From Macrotrachela quadricornifera (Eukaryota; Rotifera; Eurotatoria; Philodinida; Philodinidae), in the NCBI GenBank assembly GCA_022393335.1, contig JAJEKB010020941.1, forward strand, positions 717,863-781,862: a stretch of DNA of 64,000 bases, read 5' to 3'. The notes below the pieces were generated by a model that saw nothing but the letters and a program-made list of their open reading frames with translations, was not told the DNA's origin and searched no databases. A program made the translations under genes and the position numbers. Within the stretch, counting starts at the first letter, position 1; each line of letters starts with the position of its first letter. Shown one piece after another: positions 36,997 to 48,732 of this stretch.

Positions 36997-39900
36997 ATGT
37001 ATTTCTAAAGGTTGTCAATTAAGCATGGTACGCGTAATGTAATTGAATTAGTAAGAGTAGGTCTGAGGAATAACTGGCGTGAAAAGAATTTTATATCAAT
37101 GAGACACGATAGATTGAAAACATGTTCAAGAAACCTGATTAATACATTGAAGAAATCGAGACAAAGTTACGTAGGTGAAGTTAGTCTTATGTTCGAGTGA
37201 AACAAGGCGATATTCGTCTATGGAGCTTTTACAACTATTCCAACGCGTTCCCAAGTAGAACTCAACGAGTTCTATTCGATAATATGTTCAGATTTTAGAT
37301 AATACAAACCAAGATCTTCAAGTTCTCACTAGCGCCATCTATCAGACTGAAAGTATTAGTTTATCCTATAGAAAATGTGAGCATTTCATTGAATAGAGCT
37401 AGTTGAGCTGTACTTAGAACACTGAGTGAAGCAGTTGGAACAGACTTTTCAAACAATATCAACGGGTTTTATTCGAATATGTGATTGTCTTTACTTACGT
37501 GTAACAGTTGGTAGATGAAGAAGATGTCAATTCAACGAAGGAAGAGGTGAATGATTAACGATATGCGCGTTCATTCTTTATCTTTCCTGTGCTTCTTATA
37601 CTATGTTTTGTGTTTATAAGTATTTACGAAATACGATGCATGTACCCAGGTTAACAGTGTGGTAGCATATGAAAGCACTATCGTTCGATGACTTATTATA
37701 AATCTTGATAGAAAAAGAATTGTTCTATAAAAACTGCAGCTCTTCATCTTGTTTCTATCGGAAGTTATTCAAAAAATACTCATCCATCCTCTATTTTGAA
37801 ATGGACAGTTGCTGTTAGTATTTTTGATCAATTATATATGCTTGCAAACATTAATAAAACTAACGATTGCTAAAATACTATTTGGAATCATGAAACAGAA
37901 ATTTTTTATATTTAATAGGTTGAATTTGTTATATACTCAAGGACAAGAAAAGTTTCAGCATAACTAATATAAGTTGGTTTATGATTATGTATGTGTCAAA
38001 CTCAAACAGTTCGGATCTGAGTTTTAGTTTGATGCACATCTATCCGGACGATGATTTCTGCTCGCTACCTTCTTGCAGACATACAATATTCTTTTTTAAG
38101 AAATATGTCCCCTATAATATCATCAATTATGAGGATATTTATTCATTTTTGTGGCAGCAACGATCTATCAATGTTACTTTGAATTCGTTTTGAACGAAAA
38201 ATGTCAAACGGGTCAAGCATGATTAAAATCTCCATTCAATTTATAGCAATTGACATTATTCATCATCTAAGATGTAAAAAAATCGATGTCATTAATGATT
38301 TCGAACATAGATTGATGACTTAGATATTTCATTCAACACAAGACATTAGTTTAATTAAACCGCCCATTTTATCATAAAAAATTTTATCTTTTTCTTATTT
38401 TTCGTCAATATTCTGTGAATGATGTTTCATTATTTTGCTGTAAAAATCCTTATTCTTCATATTTTCTGGTTTTTCGAATACAGATTAGTTTCATATGAAC
38501 CAAATAGACACACAAAATATTACAAGAACCCGCAAAAAACATTTAACATAGCCATTTCTTATTATTTATTTGTTATCAGACGAAATGAAAGCAAGGAGAA
38601 TAGGAAAGCGATGTAACTGATAAAGAGAGATTTTATCACATGTTTATCGATGTAATTACCAAATAATACAGTTGCAATCAAACAAAATTTTGATGAGTTT
38701 TTGATTAGTTTTTGCTAATTTGTCTTTTTTAATTACTTCGAATACAAGGTTAGTTTTATTTTCGCTACTTGTGACGAGTATGAAAAAGGCTATGAGAATA
38801 TTATTATGTTATTCATTTCTTGACGATGAATAACTGAGTGAAGGCGTGTCTATTAAAATTGAATTTTTTTATTAATTCGTATTGAATAATATTCTTTTAT
38901 TCAAAATAATAAGGCAAGTATTATCATAATATACTAGTGGAAATCCGTGCATACTGCACGGCCGCTTTCACTATGTGAAGAATCGTTTTTTTTTTCTGTT
39001 TTCTTCCTTTCTTTCTTTTTTCCTATTCTCTCAGTTTTATGTTTCATTTTACATTTTATATACCTATTCACTTCATCTATTCCCCTAAAACTCTTAAAAG
39101 TGTGTGCTGACAAATGAATACCGTATCCGTGCTTGTTTCTCTAGGAAATACCACGCATTAATGATCTACTTGTTGCTTAAATGTTATTCTTTTCTCTTTC
39201 TAATATATAAGCACATCCGAGTGTCACATAATGGGAAAATGACATTTCGTATCACTTCGTCATTCCGAACTCCAGTAGTAGATACCTGTTATGAACTCCA
39301 GACAAAAAAAAACGATTCAAAAATTTCGTCACGGTTGTCGGAATGACAAAATTGAATCAAATAAGCAGGATATCCGTGATGAAATATGTTCGGAAGATCG
39401 TAAATAGCATTTACCATCATTCCTTTAGGACCAAATAGAAACTTTGATTAGAAATCGGAATGAGCAAGTGTAGGAGTCCGTACCAACCAATACAGAAAGG
39501 TTGTAACGATACTAAAGGGTGATCGGAATGAAAACGACGAAATGTTTGTGAATAAGTTAAAGTCTACGCATTGTCAAGAAAATTTAAAGTAATATGCTGA
39601 TCTTCAGATTATTATAGTCGAAAACAAAAATCGAAAGAAAAGTCATTATGTTAGTAATAATTACCTGGTATATTCATTTACGAATTTCCTGTGATTGTTA
39701 ACTCATTCCTGCAAGCGACATTCAATGGTGGTCGTTACGATCTTCATGACTACATCAGACACAGCAAAAAATATTCTAAACTGAACTTTGAATCGGTCCC
39801 CCAGACTTATCTTACTTTTTCTGTTACGGTCTTCTCTACAACAGTAATTCCGAACATCTGGAATAATTTTCAAAAATATAACTCATTTTCAAACTCCCTG

Positions 39901-41874
39901 TCATAAATCTCTAGAAAAAGTTTTTTTACGAACTCCTGAGAAAAATCATCAAAAAAAATTTTTCATTCCGAATACCCGATCAATGGTGTCTGGTGTTTTT
40001 AAAGGGTGATACGAAACGTCATCCACTCCACATAATCGGACAAAATAATAAAAAAAAGTATGTGAAGAAAATCTTTTCCGATAGCGAGAGAATTCTTAGA
40101 GACACTTTTAGAATTCTATCTCTGTTCTGAAAGAAAGATTATTGTATGATATTCAATTTATTTAAAGGTAACCAATATTAAAAATTTCTTTGAAAACAAT
40201 CATATGCTCCTTTGATCCCATCCCTACCTTTCCTCCTGTTCCTTAAACCTGGTAACATACACAGAGACACTCAACATTATACTATAGATTCAGTTATCAT
40301 TTTGTATGACCTTTCGAATTTGACTGAGTTATATATTCGATAATTCTGTTCTGTTTTATTGATGAGTACAATATTTCTAATGTCAAATGTACAGAATATC
40401 TCTTATTAGGAAAATGCGCACCATTTTACACCGCCTCCAAAAAGCACAGTATACAATGTGTACTTTTCTTCTAATAAATAGAAAATAAATTTCAGTTTTC
40501 AGAAATATGTTTAAATTATACATAGATTGTAATCTATCAAATAGAATATTTGTATCTAGAATTATTATAATCAGTGTTGGCAATCTTATAACGTTCCACT
40601 AACAGAAAAAAGGCAAGAAACGTTTTTTTTTTATTTTAATAACCAGTGCTCGAGCTTTCTTCTTGAAGTTATAATTAGGAAGCATCTGAAAGTATATTGC
40701 AATTTCTCTCATATAAAATCAAACTAAAAACGGATTTAACAGAGAAATAAAATAGAGTGACGCATTTTCTTTCTGATTTGATAGTTTGCAGCAAATATTC
40801 AATCGTTATGATTTTAGATTGTGGTATTCATATTTATTTTTATACCAGAAAGATTGAATTTGAGTCTTTTTGTGTACCTGAAAAGCTCATACACTCTAGA
40901 ATCGACCAATGTGTCCAGCCGTCCGTTAACACGATAACTCTTCACAGTTACATTTGATTGCGCTGAAAAGTAGTTTTGGACTCTCTCAAATGCCTAGTTT
41001 TGTAGCTAATCAAAAGAACAATCGAAAGATTAAAGACTCAAACTCGATTGATATTAATATAGGTGATTTAATATAAAAATACTGATGTCTGTATCCATCA
41101 TAGATTTATGAGATTGCTCGAGATCGTAATTCCGATAGATACAAACGCAAAATAATTCTTTATACCCGATTCTTCAAGCTGAACACGAATTTAAACTCAG
41201 TTTCTGTAATCTCTAAACATATTGTATCATTTTGGAAGTAAAGGCAATGGTCATTGGATAGGATCGCCTAAAGTGTTGTCCATGTGAACTTGGTCACCCA
41301 GCTTTTTTACCTTTATAAATTAGTGAGAAGAAATGTGTCTTATTGCAATCTATGTTTTCTAAAAAAATAAGTTCAGAATCTCGTACACCACGTGAGAGAA
41401 GTTCAAAATATGAGTCTGAAGAGTGTTGTATCTCACATGAATGAATTCAACTGAGATATCCTCGAGCTCAAATGATAAGGATGTTCATAAGATAAGGTCT
41501 TGATGGTGAGGACAGATTTAACGCAATTATTTTTTAGACATACACATTTTTTGTATTTAATGATTAATAATGTTAAAAATCGAAAATTCTTAGACATGTG
41601 GTTTGTTTAGAAATACTATTAATATCGATTATACTAGTAATTGAATTAAATTAATTTGTTTTTGAATGTGCACAATAAAACTAAGAAATTTTTTTTAAGT
41701 AAATCGATGCGAGTATTTTAAAAATAGGATTAATTAAAATTGATTACCTTTGAATTTAATTTTATTTTATTTCTTTACCAAGAATTAGATATCCGTTATC
41801 GTTTCAAAATATTTGCTCGCGCATTGGAAGTCTTAAATTAAGTTACAATTTAAATTAAAAAGGGAATAAGGCTT
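36997..41874. other. Gene-free stretch
   Basis: No gene is supported. A weak inverted pair exists between about 39227 (GGGAAAATGACATTTCGTATCACTT) and 39999-40035 (GGGTGATACGAAACGTCATC), possibly an 800-bp decayed element. A phrase at 37732-37800 (GCAGCTCTTCATCTTGTTTC, AAGTTATTCAAAAAA) recurs near 45765-45820. Confidence 0.4.
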
Positions 41875-42178
41875 CTTCTTATCAGAGTTCGACATGGGTC
41901 ACTTTTTTGTTGACCCGACCCGACCCGACTTCTCCATTTCCTAACCCAAACCGTGATGACCCGACAATAGCATGACCCGACCCGACCCGACCCGAGGCCA
42001 AAATTTTTTACGCGACCCGACCCGACCCGACCTGATCTTGTTCTGACCCGACCCGAGCCGAGCCGAGCCGAATCCAAATACATTTTTATGATCTAATTGA
42101 TTCCGATGCTATATAAATATGTTTCTGACAGTTTTTTCTCTTTTCTCTTATTCTTGTCTTTTATTCATTTCTTTTATT

Positions 42179-42449
42179 TCATCTTTTTTGCGGATCGAAA
42201 AAAATAATGTAATTTACTACGTCTGGTGAAATGTTTGATCGACGTACGGAAATGATTTGTCCAGCAGTGCTGAACGAGTGTTCAACACTTGCCGATGTAC
42301 CAGATACAATCAGGATTAGTGATGCAACTTTTGCTAAATTTGGTAAAGAATCGGCCACTGACTTCCAAAAACCGAGTATATCATTTGTATCATTTTCACG
42401 ATGATCGAATCTCAGATATTGTGTTAATTCATCTTGTTTTTTTGTGATA
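42179..42449 (-). pseudogene. hAT transposase C-terminal dimerisation domain
   Basis: The minus-strand frame encodes FWKSVADSLPNLAKVASLIL, then SGTSASVEHSFSTAGQIIS and RRSNISPDVVNYIIFF. This is the hAT-family C-terminal dimerisation domain (Dimer_Tnp_hAT type), where A-S-V-E-H/R-x-F-S is diagnostic. The frame is cut off upstream by the nested MITE, whose DNA supplies the first residues of the present open frame. No catalytic core is present, so it cannot be active by itself. Confidence 0.85.
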
Positions 42450-42457
42450 CTCTTTTC

Positions 42458-42604
42458 CAGGCATCCCACTGGACTCTCAAAAAAGAGGCGAATCTGACCA
42501 CATAATATATGAACTAAGTTCGCATATTACGTTGATATGTGAACTTAATTCATACACTACGTGGTCAGATCCGCCTCTTTTTTAAGGGTCCAGTGGGATG
42601 CCTG
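42458..42604. mobile_element. hAT-type MITE nested in the hAT transposase
   Basis: The ends are CAGGCATCCCACTGGACTC and its inverse GGGTCCAGTGGGATGCCTG. CTCTTTTC lies on both sides (42450-42457 and 42605-42612), a perfect 8-bp duplication. The 147-bp element is a near-complete palindrome, with GAGGCGAATCTGACCAC matched by GTGGTCAGATCCGCCTC. Confidence 0.92.
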
Positions 42605-42944
42605 CTCTTTTCAGTAACATACACATACACATTTACACGCACTGATTGTTGTTCTTCCTTTTTCTTTGAGAATATAATCTCTTAATCGATTTCTTTCCTT
42701 TCTATTACTTCACCTTGAAAATAAAGGATATGTTCTGCACTATTTGTATTCTTTATATTTCGTAATATTGAATCATTACTATAACAATATTATGTCGAAT
42801 TTTTTTTCATAACCCGACCCGACCCGACCCGACTTTAGTAAAACTCGAGTTGAACCGACCCGACCCGACCCGGCCCGAGATGAAAATATTTTTTCTGACC
42901 CGGCCCGAGGTTTGGCCCGACCCGAGTCGGACTCTGCTGCTTAT

Positions 42945-45033
42945 GTAACAGAAACCTTAACATGTCAAAAAGTTTCATCAAATCTAACTTTTTTCGGTGA
43001 ATAAAAATATTATTACACATTTTGATACTGAAAATTGAAATTTATTATTCGATTTACAATACAAGGCATTTGGCCATTTTTCAAATAAATTGTCATAGGA
43101 ATAAGGTAGATAGCAGCGGTTTTTATCAATCGAAACAGCGTCATTCAGGCAACAATTCTATATTAACTTCAAATCATCAGGAAGATAAATAGGTATCATA
43201 AATTATCTTGATTTTTCTAAATCTACGTCAATTTTTACAACTCCCAGTCGCACCCGCATAGTGGTAGAACATAATGTCTATTAAAAAAATGTTTTTCTTG
43301 TATAATCAATAAGCATAGTATTGGATCAGAGGCGACTAGTTATGACATTTTAGGAAAAATATCTAGTTTTGCTGATGACAACTAGAGCTTGCATCTAAAT
43401 GACAAAAATATATCAATTATCGATGTCATCAATTTCATTGCCTGTTGCATCATTCATCTCATTGCTTGAGGTATTTTCTCTATATCATAGTTTATTGTAT
43501 CGTATAACTCATTGTCAGATTCATTTTCTGTTTCTTAATTCGTGTTGTTCAATGTATCCGCATCGTTTTCTGATGCACATGAGTAATCTGAGTATTGAAG
43601 GTAGCGAAATCTAAAGCATCTATACATTTCCAAGCTAGTCGTTCAAGATCTGTCAATCGAAAGCCAGTGCTATGCTTTCCTACATATAATTTCATTGCAG
43701 CTCATGCAATGATTTTGGCAGACCATATAAAGAGAGTATATGATTTAAATGAATAATAGATTTACCATTCTATAATATTAACATCGTAAGCTTTCGATAC
43801 TTTACTAATAACGTATTTTTTTTCTGGATGTATTTCGAATCGTATCGTCTAACAACTCAATTTTAAGTGGGTATACTTGAATACATTACTTGGTAAAAAT
43901 CGAGTCAATCGTCAAATTTCTTTATTTGTTCCATAATCGTTGTGACGCTATCATTTCTTCGCGTATCCGATTATACCGTGTATCATTATTAATTATAATG
44001 GGATTTTTAGCATGAAGTCCTAAAATATCAATAAAATTAATGTGAAAATGTTATTCTGCTTTCCATCAGTTAATTACTATGTTCATTTCTTAAAAATGAT
44101 AACAATTTTGAAATTGAAACGTTCACTATCACATTTAAATATGTCAATTGTTGTCAAATGAAATCCACATTCACTAAGTGTAGCATAAATAAATAAGCGA
44201 AATCCTAAAAAACCGCTCTTTAATCAAATCTCTTCCCATAGAATTATAAATTGAGATCGATACCATTTGTAGTGTTATTTTTTAGACAACTATGTTTTGT
44301 TTTTTAACTCAGCCAGATGATGATCTTTTCTTCAGCGCACTATTCATCTTTGTTCCATTGGAGAACATCGAGTTGTCGTCTAATAGATGGACTAGTATTC
44401 TTACAGCTAAAATTTCTTTGAAATAATATCTAATCCGAGAAAAATGTAGCAAGTTGTTAACAGTTATTGTATTCAATAGCCAATGTTATCCTACTAGAAT
44501 TCAGTTAATTCAATTGGTTTTCTCCCATTGTGATTCGTTCGTCTGGGTGAAATTGGTGATGGTCTTATTATAGAAAAACGACTTTTTTTATACGATCGTC
44601 TTGCTTATAATGATATTTAAGACGCCACTTGGCTTCTCAACTGTTGTTTATCTTTCTTCTTCTCTACAACTCTTGTTTCCATCTCTTTCAAACATGTTAT
44701 TTTCCTTCATAACCTGCGAATTGTTCTTCCAGTAATACCAATCATGACCGCTACAAACGATGATTTGCATTAAACAGTATAATAATTGGTCCATTTGTTT
44801 TGGGTATCACCGAAGCTAATTACTTAAAATATCAGTTGCTTCATTTCGACGCTGAATCATTTTCTTTAGGCATTAAAGATTATCACTTACGAGGAATAAA
44901 CGACTCAATCGGAAAATCTAAAATTACGATATGAATACAATTTAGGATCTTTAATAAATAATTAGCATTTGTAAAGGAAGAATGGAATGTATATATCTTT
45001 AGAATAAAAAGCCACATAACCTACAAGGTAACA
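42945..45033. other. Stretch with decayed coding traces on the minus strand
   Basis: Between about 43400 and 44450 the minus strand shows broken protein-like patches, such as an acidic stretch (ETENESDNELYDTINYDIEK), KHSTGFRLTDLERLAWKCI and NTSPSIRRQLDVLQWNKDE. They sit in several frames with stops. The order (acidic region downstream of basic parts) does not let me name a family; a dead transposase is a guess. Confidence 0.3.
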
Positions 45034-45382
45034 AAAGCTTCAGTTTCTAGCTTGTTTCTGAAGAAATATCTAGCTCTCAGTGAACTTTCTCTCTAGTAGC
45101 CCTATATTGGCAGCGAAATTGCACTTTAGAATTTTGATCTTAAACTTTGTCTGCGTAAAGAACTCAATTATACTAATTTTCATAAAAAAATTGCAGAGGT
45201 TTTGAATAAACTCTCGATAAGATACGAAACTTTAACAAATTCATACTATATATATAATAGTATTTATGGAAAAGGGACTATTTATTGGTAGTCTCATATC
45301 TTAGAGAGATTTTATTCAAACCAGTCTAGTTAAGAACTAGATATATATCCTTAGAAACAAGCCAGAAACCGAAACTATTTTT
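45034..45382. mobile_element. Foldback MITE, about 350 bp
   Basis: The left arm has CTTCAGTTTCTAGCTTGTTT and the right arm, inverted, AGTTTCGGTTTCTGGCTTGT. Further matched blocks include TAGCTCT/TAGTTCT and GAATAAACTCTC/GAATAAAATCTC. The arms are moderately diverged. No coding sequence is present. Confidence 0.6.
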
Positions 45383-48300
45383 TTTACACCATAGACATAG
45401 CTCACTATGGGCTATAAGATACACAAAACCTCGACTGAAAAGCGCTCTGGCACTATATTGTCACATGATTATAGGGAATAAGCATTGATTGAACATAAAT
45501 GTATTGAAAATAAGAAAATACTTCGATTTGTAAAATTCATTATTAGCAGAAGAAAAATATTATTCTTAAAATGTCATCTTTGTCATAACTAATCGTCACC
45601 GATCCAATATAATATGCATTGATTATTTAATAAAAATATTTATTATACATTGTAAAAGTGATATGGATTTAGAAAAGTTGAAATAATTTATAACACAATT
45701 TATCTTCGTGACAGTTTAAGGTTAATTTAGAATTGTTGCCTGAATGAAGCCCTTACGTTTGATAAGAACCACAGCTCTCTATTTCGTTCCTATCAAAAGT
45801 TATTCAAAAAAAGGTCACATGTCTTTTATTTTGAATCCGATAAAAATCAAAATCATATGAACACTTCTTTTATAAATGACATTGATTGAAACGGCACAAA
45901 CATTATTTTGCTTTGTTTCTTTGCGTTCTATCAAACTTCGTTTTTCTACACTTTGTTGTTTTGTCATCTAAGTTTTTGATAAGGAAATATTGAGTTTATT
46001 ATCGCACACCTGAGTAACCTTTATTTCAGTGATAGATCGTCATTTTGTTTCAGAGTAGATATAAGAACATTCCCTGTTCAAGAAAACGGCGCTGTTACGG
46101 GTCCTTTTTACGTGAGCTCGTAAAATGGTGAAAATAAGAGGAAAAACGGCTCGTTAAACGAGCTGATGAATTACGGCGAAATACGATGAGAATTAATGTC
46201 TTAATAGGCAATTTTGTAGCCGCTTCAGACAGTCCCAATGATCGAACTGGAGTGAGAATGAATTATCTTATTATCCGTCTTCGAAGGACTCAAAAAAACT
46301 GTTTTCAGCTCGGCCATTCGAATTGCATGAGTAATGCTAAAATGTAAACTGATCGAGACATACCTGCAATTATTCTTCCAGTACCCAGTCAAACGTAGAA
46401 GTCTGAAAAACGCATGTAAATGCAGTATTATCGTTATATGCACAAGCATGCATCATTATCATATATCATGCGTGTAGACGCGTCACACAGTTTACTATAT
46501 TCGCGGTTGCATGCATGAAAGTTTGTGCATCTACACGCTCTGTATTTTCCCTTGCGAGGACGTGCATGACAATATTGTAGTGATCCAAAAATGAAATACA
46601 TATTGCGAACATGCATGAACACACAGAAGTATTTTTTCCAGAGATAAGATTCGAACATACTTACTTTGTTTTATAAGACGAGCTGTTGCACCATTCAACC
46701 ATTTACTTACATTAGAAAATACAATCAAAAATGAGATTATAATGATCATCCGATAAGTGCTATTTATACATGTGCATAAAATCTAACTAAGGGGGAAAAA
46801 TAGATTTTTTATGATTAGAATCAAAATTAAATAAAAAAATCAGTTTAATCAAAATAAAATTAATGTAACTAAGAATATCAGAAGAAAAAATGTATCATCA
46901 AATTTTTAATCTCTGCTGTTCAAAATATCAATTCAAGAATGAAACATCTGAAATCAGATATTTTTATTTTTTTTTAATTTTTAAATCTGAAATCAATTGA
47001 TTTTAGATTAAAAAAAATAAGTTTAACGATTGTAATTAATCAATCAAAAAAGTCTGATTTTATTTCTTTCACACTTGAGTCTAACAATAATAAAGAATTA
47101 TAAAAAGTGGAGTTTTTCAAGTAAATATAATATAGTTATAAGAAAATTGTGACAACTTTTATCGAAAATAAATAAATACGCTTTGATAGAAAAACTAAAT
47201 TCTTGCAAGAAGCAGCATGTAGAATATAAGGTAGTAAAATTTCGCATGTCAACGCAGAATCGATTCAGTATTAGCTTTCATAAATACACTTCTTTTGCGT
47301 TGACACACAAAATTTCGAGAATATTTCGCTATTATGCAAGTACACACAGTTAATGTTTTAGCGTTTTCATGCAAGACATATTTTTTGTATAAACATGCGA
47401 GAGAATCGCATGCGAGTATCTGCATAAGTAGATTTCATGCACAATCCTGCATGTTTTACTAAAAAATTTCAAAGTTTGCATTTCCATCCATGTACTTACA
47501 AAATGCAACTCCACGCGTGTATTCATGTTTTGTATTTACACGCAAAAAGTGAAAATATTTCATATAACTTGCATGATAATGCATGGCCTATAATGATTTA
47601 AAAAATATTTTGCATGTCGATGCGTGTTTTAAGAAATTTTTTGCAAGTACACGCGTTTCTCTGACTTTCATATTTGACTGGGTAGTCGATTTTTGCACAT
47701 GCAAGAAGATCATGGTAAGAATGAGAAAACAAAGATTTGTAATCCACGATCGTCAGCAATTTTAAATGCTGGCACATCGTACGCATACATCAATAACTAA
47801 CTACTGGATATCGGCTGGGATTTTCGCTGTCTTGAGTAGTTCGTCTGTGCTATTATTATTAGTGTCAATGGCACGAACCTTATGTAGATTAGTATGAACT
47901 TACAATGTACTCGAACTATTGTGTTTCGAGTTGTAAGTAACCCGAGTTTTTGCTACAAATACATTAAAGAAAACGGGCCATTGGTTTCAAATGTATAAAC
48001 GCAGAAAAATCGCGCTTAACTATGGATTACAACGTCGAAATTTTTGGAATGTGTCAGTATTAACCGCTGTGCTCGAGCAATCTCTCTTTTGATCACCACA
48101 CTTTTATAGACTTTCGATAGAAACCAACTAACAACTCTTTCGTTCAATATTTCATAATCTGAACTACTAAAAAGTCACTAAATACTTGCTCCTATAACTA
48201 CTTAAAACCAAGCAAAATAGGAAATAGCTTGTAAATCGTGAGTGTGCGGATCTTCCAGTAGATGAAAGTCTTGAAAAATGCATTTCTCTCATTCTTTAAC

Positions 48301-48732
48301 ATAGTAATTTGATTCTAGATTTATTATTTTTGAGTTCAGATCTAAAATTGTTTTAGAAAAATAGGGTGATGAGAGGACGGTATAATAGTGGGAAGATAAA
48401 TGTCAAAGTCTAGAGCAAAACGGTTGGAATTCTGTGACTCGTGCCATCCATATAACTATCTATGACGATTCGAAGGAGTTTTTAAAGTACCGGTTTAGAA
48501 TGTTCGAAAAAACTGACTCAGATCTGATTAGGTTCCTTGGTCATATTTAATTGAATCCATTACATTTTACATTTTAATCCCGTAGGAATTACACTGTCAG
48601 CTTCTTTATCTAACACGTACTGAATGCTATTGTCATAGGATTGTAGTATAGATTTAGAAAATTTTACATAGTTTTACTGACTGTATTTCGCAAATATATA
48701 ATGATATATACGAAACTTTAAAAAATATATTC
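45383..48732. other. Gene-free stretch, partly rich in CATG and ACGCG motifs
   Basis: No gene is supported. Between 46430 and 46630 and again between 47240 and 47680, words such as TGCATG, TACACGCG, TGCGTGT and GCAAGTACACGC recur at irregular spacing. At 46630-46700 the minus strand has a tRNA-like remnant that I rejected as functional. Confidence 0.4.

Larger units (their letters stand above)
41883..42936 (-). mobile_element. hAT element, internally deleted, with 8-bp target duplication
   Basis: The left end CAGAGTTCGACATGGGTC and the inverted right end CAGAGTCCGACTCGGGTC match at 15 of 18 bases. The flanks are CTTCTTAT (41875-41882) and CTGCTTAT (42937-42944), an 8-bp duplication with one change, as expected for hAT. 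Both subterminal zones are arrays of ACCCG units (about 41910-42065 and 42810-42930). Only the C-terminal part of a transposase remains inside. A second element is inserted at 42458-42604. Confidence 0.88.

Noticed and set aside
41850..42083. Open frame coding SGRVGSGRV-type repeats on the minus strand
   Set aside because: It is the ACCCG subterminal array of the hAT element translated by chance.
46630..46700. tRNA-like sequence on the minus strand (TGGTTGAATGGTGCAACAGC, then a TTATAA loop and GTTCGAATC)
   Set aside because: D-loop and T-loop words are present, but the anticodon and T stems do not pair and no acceptor stem closes the cloverleaf. At most a decayed tRNA gene or tRNA-derived repeat.
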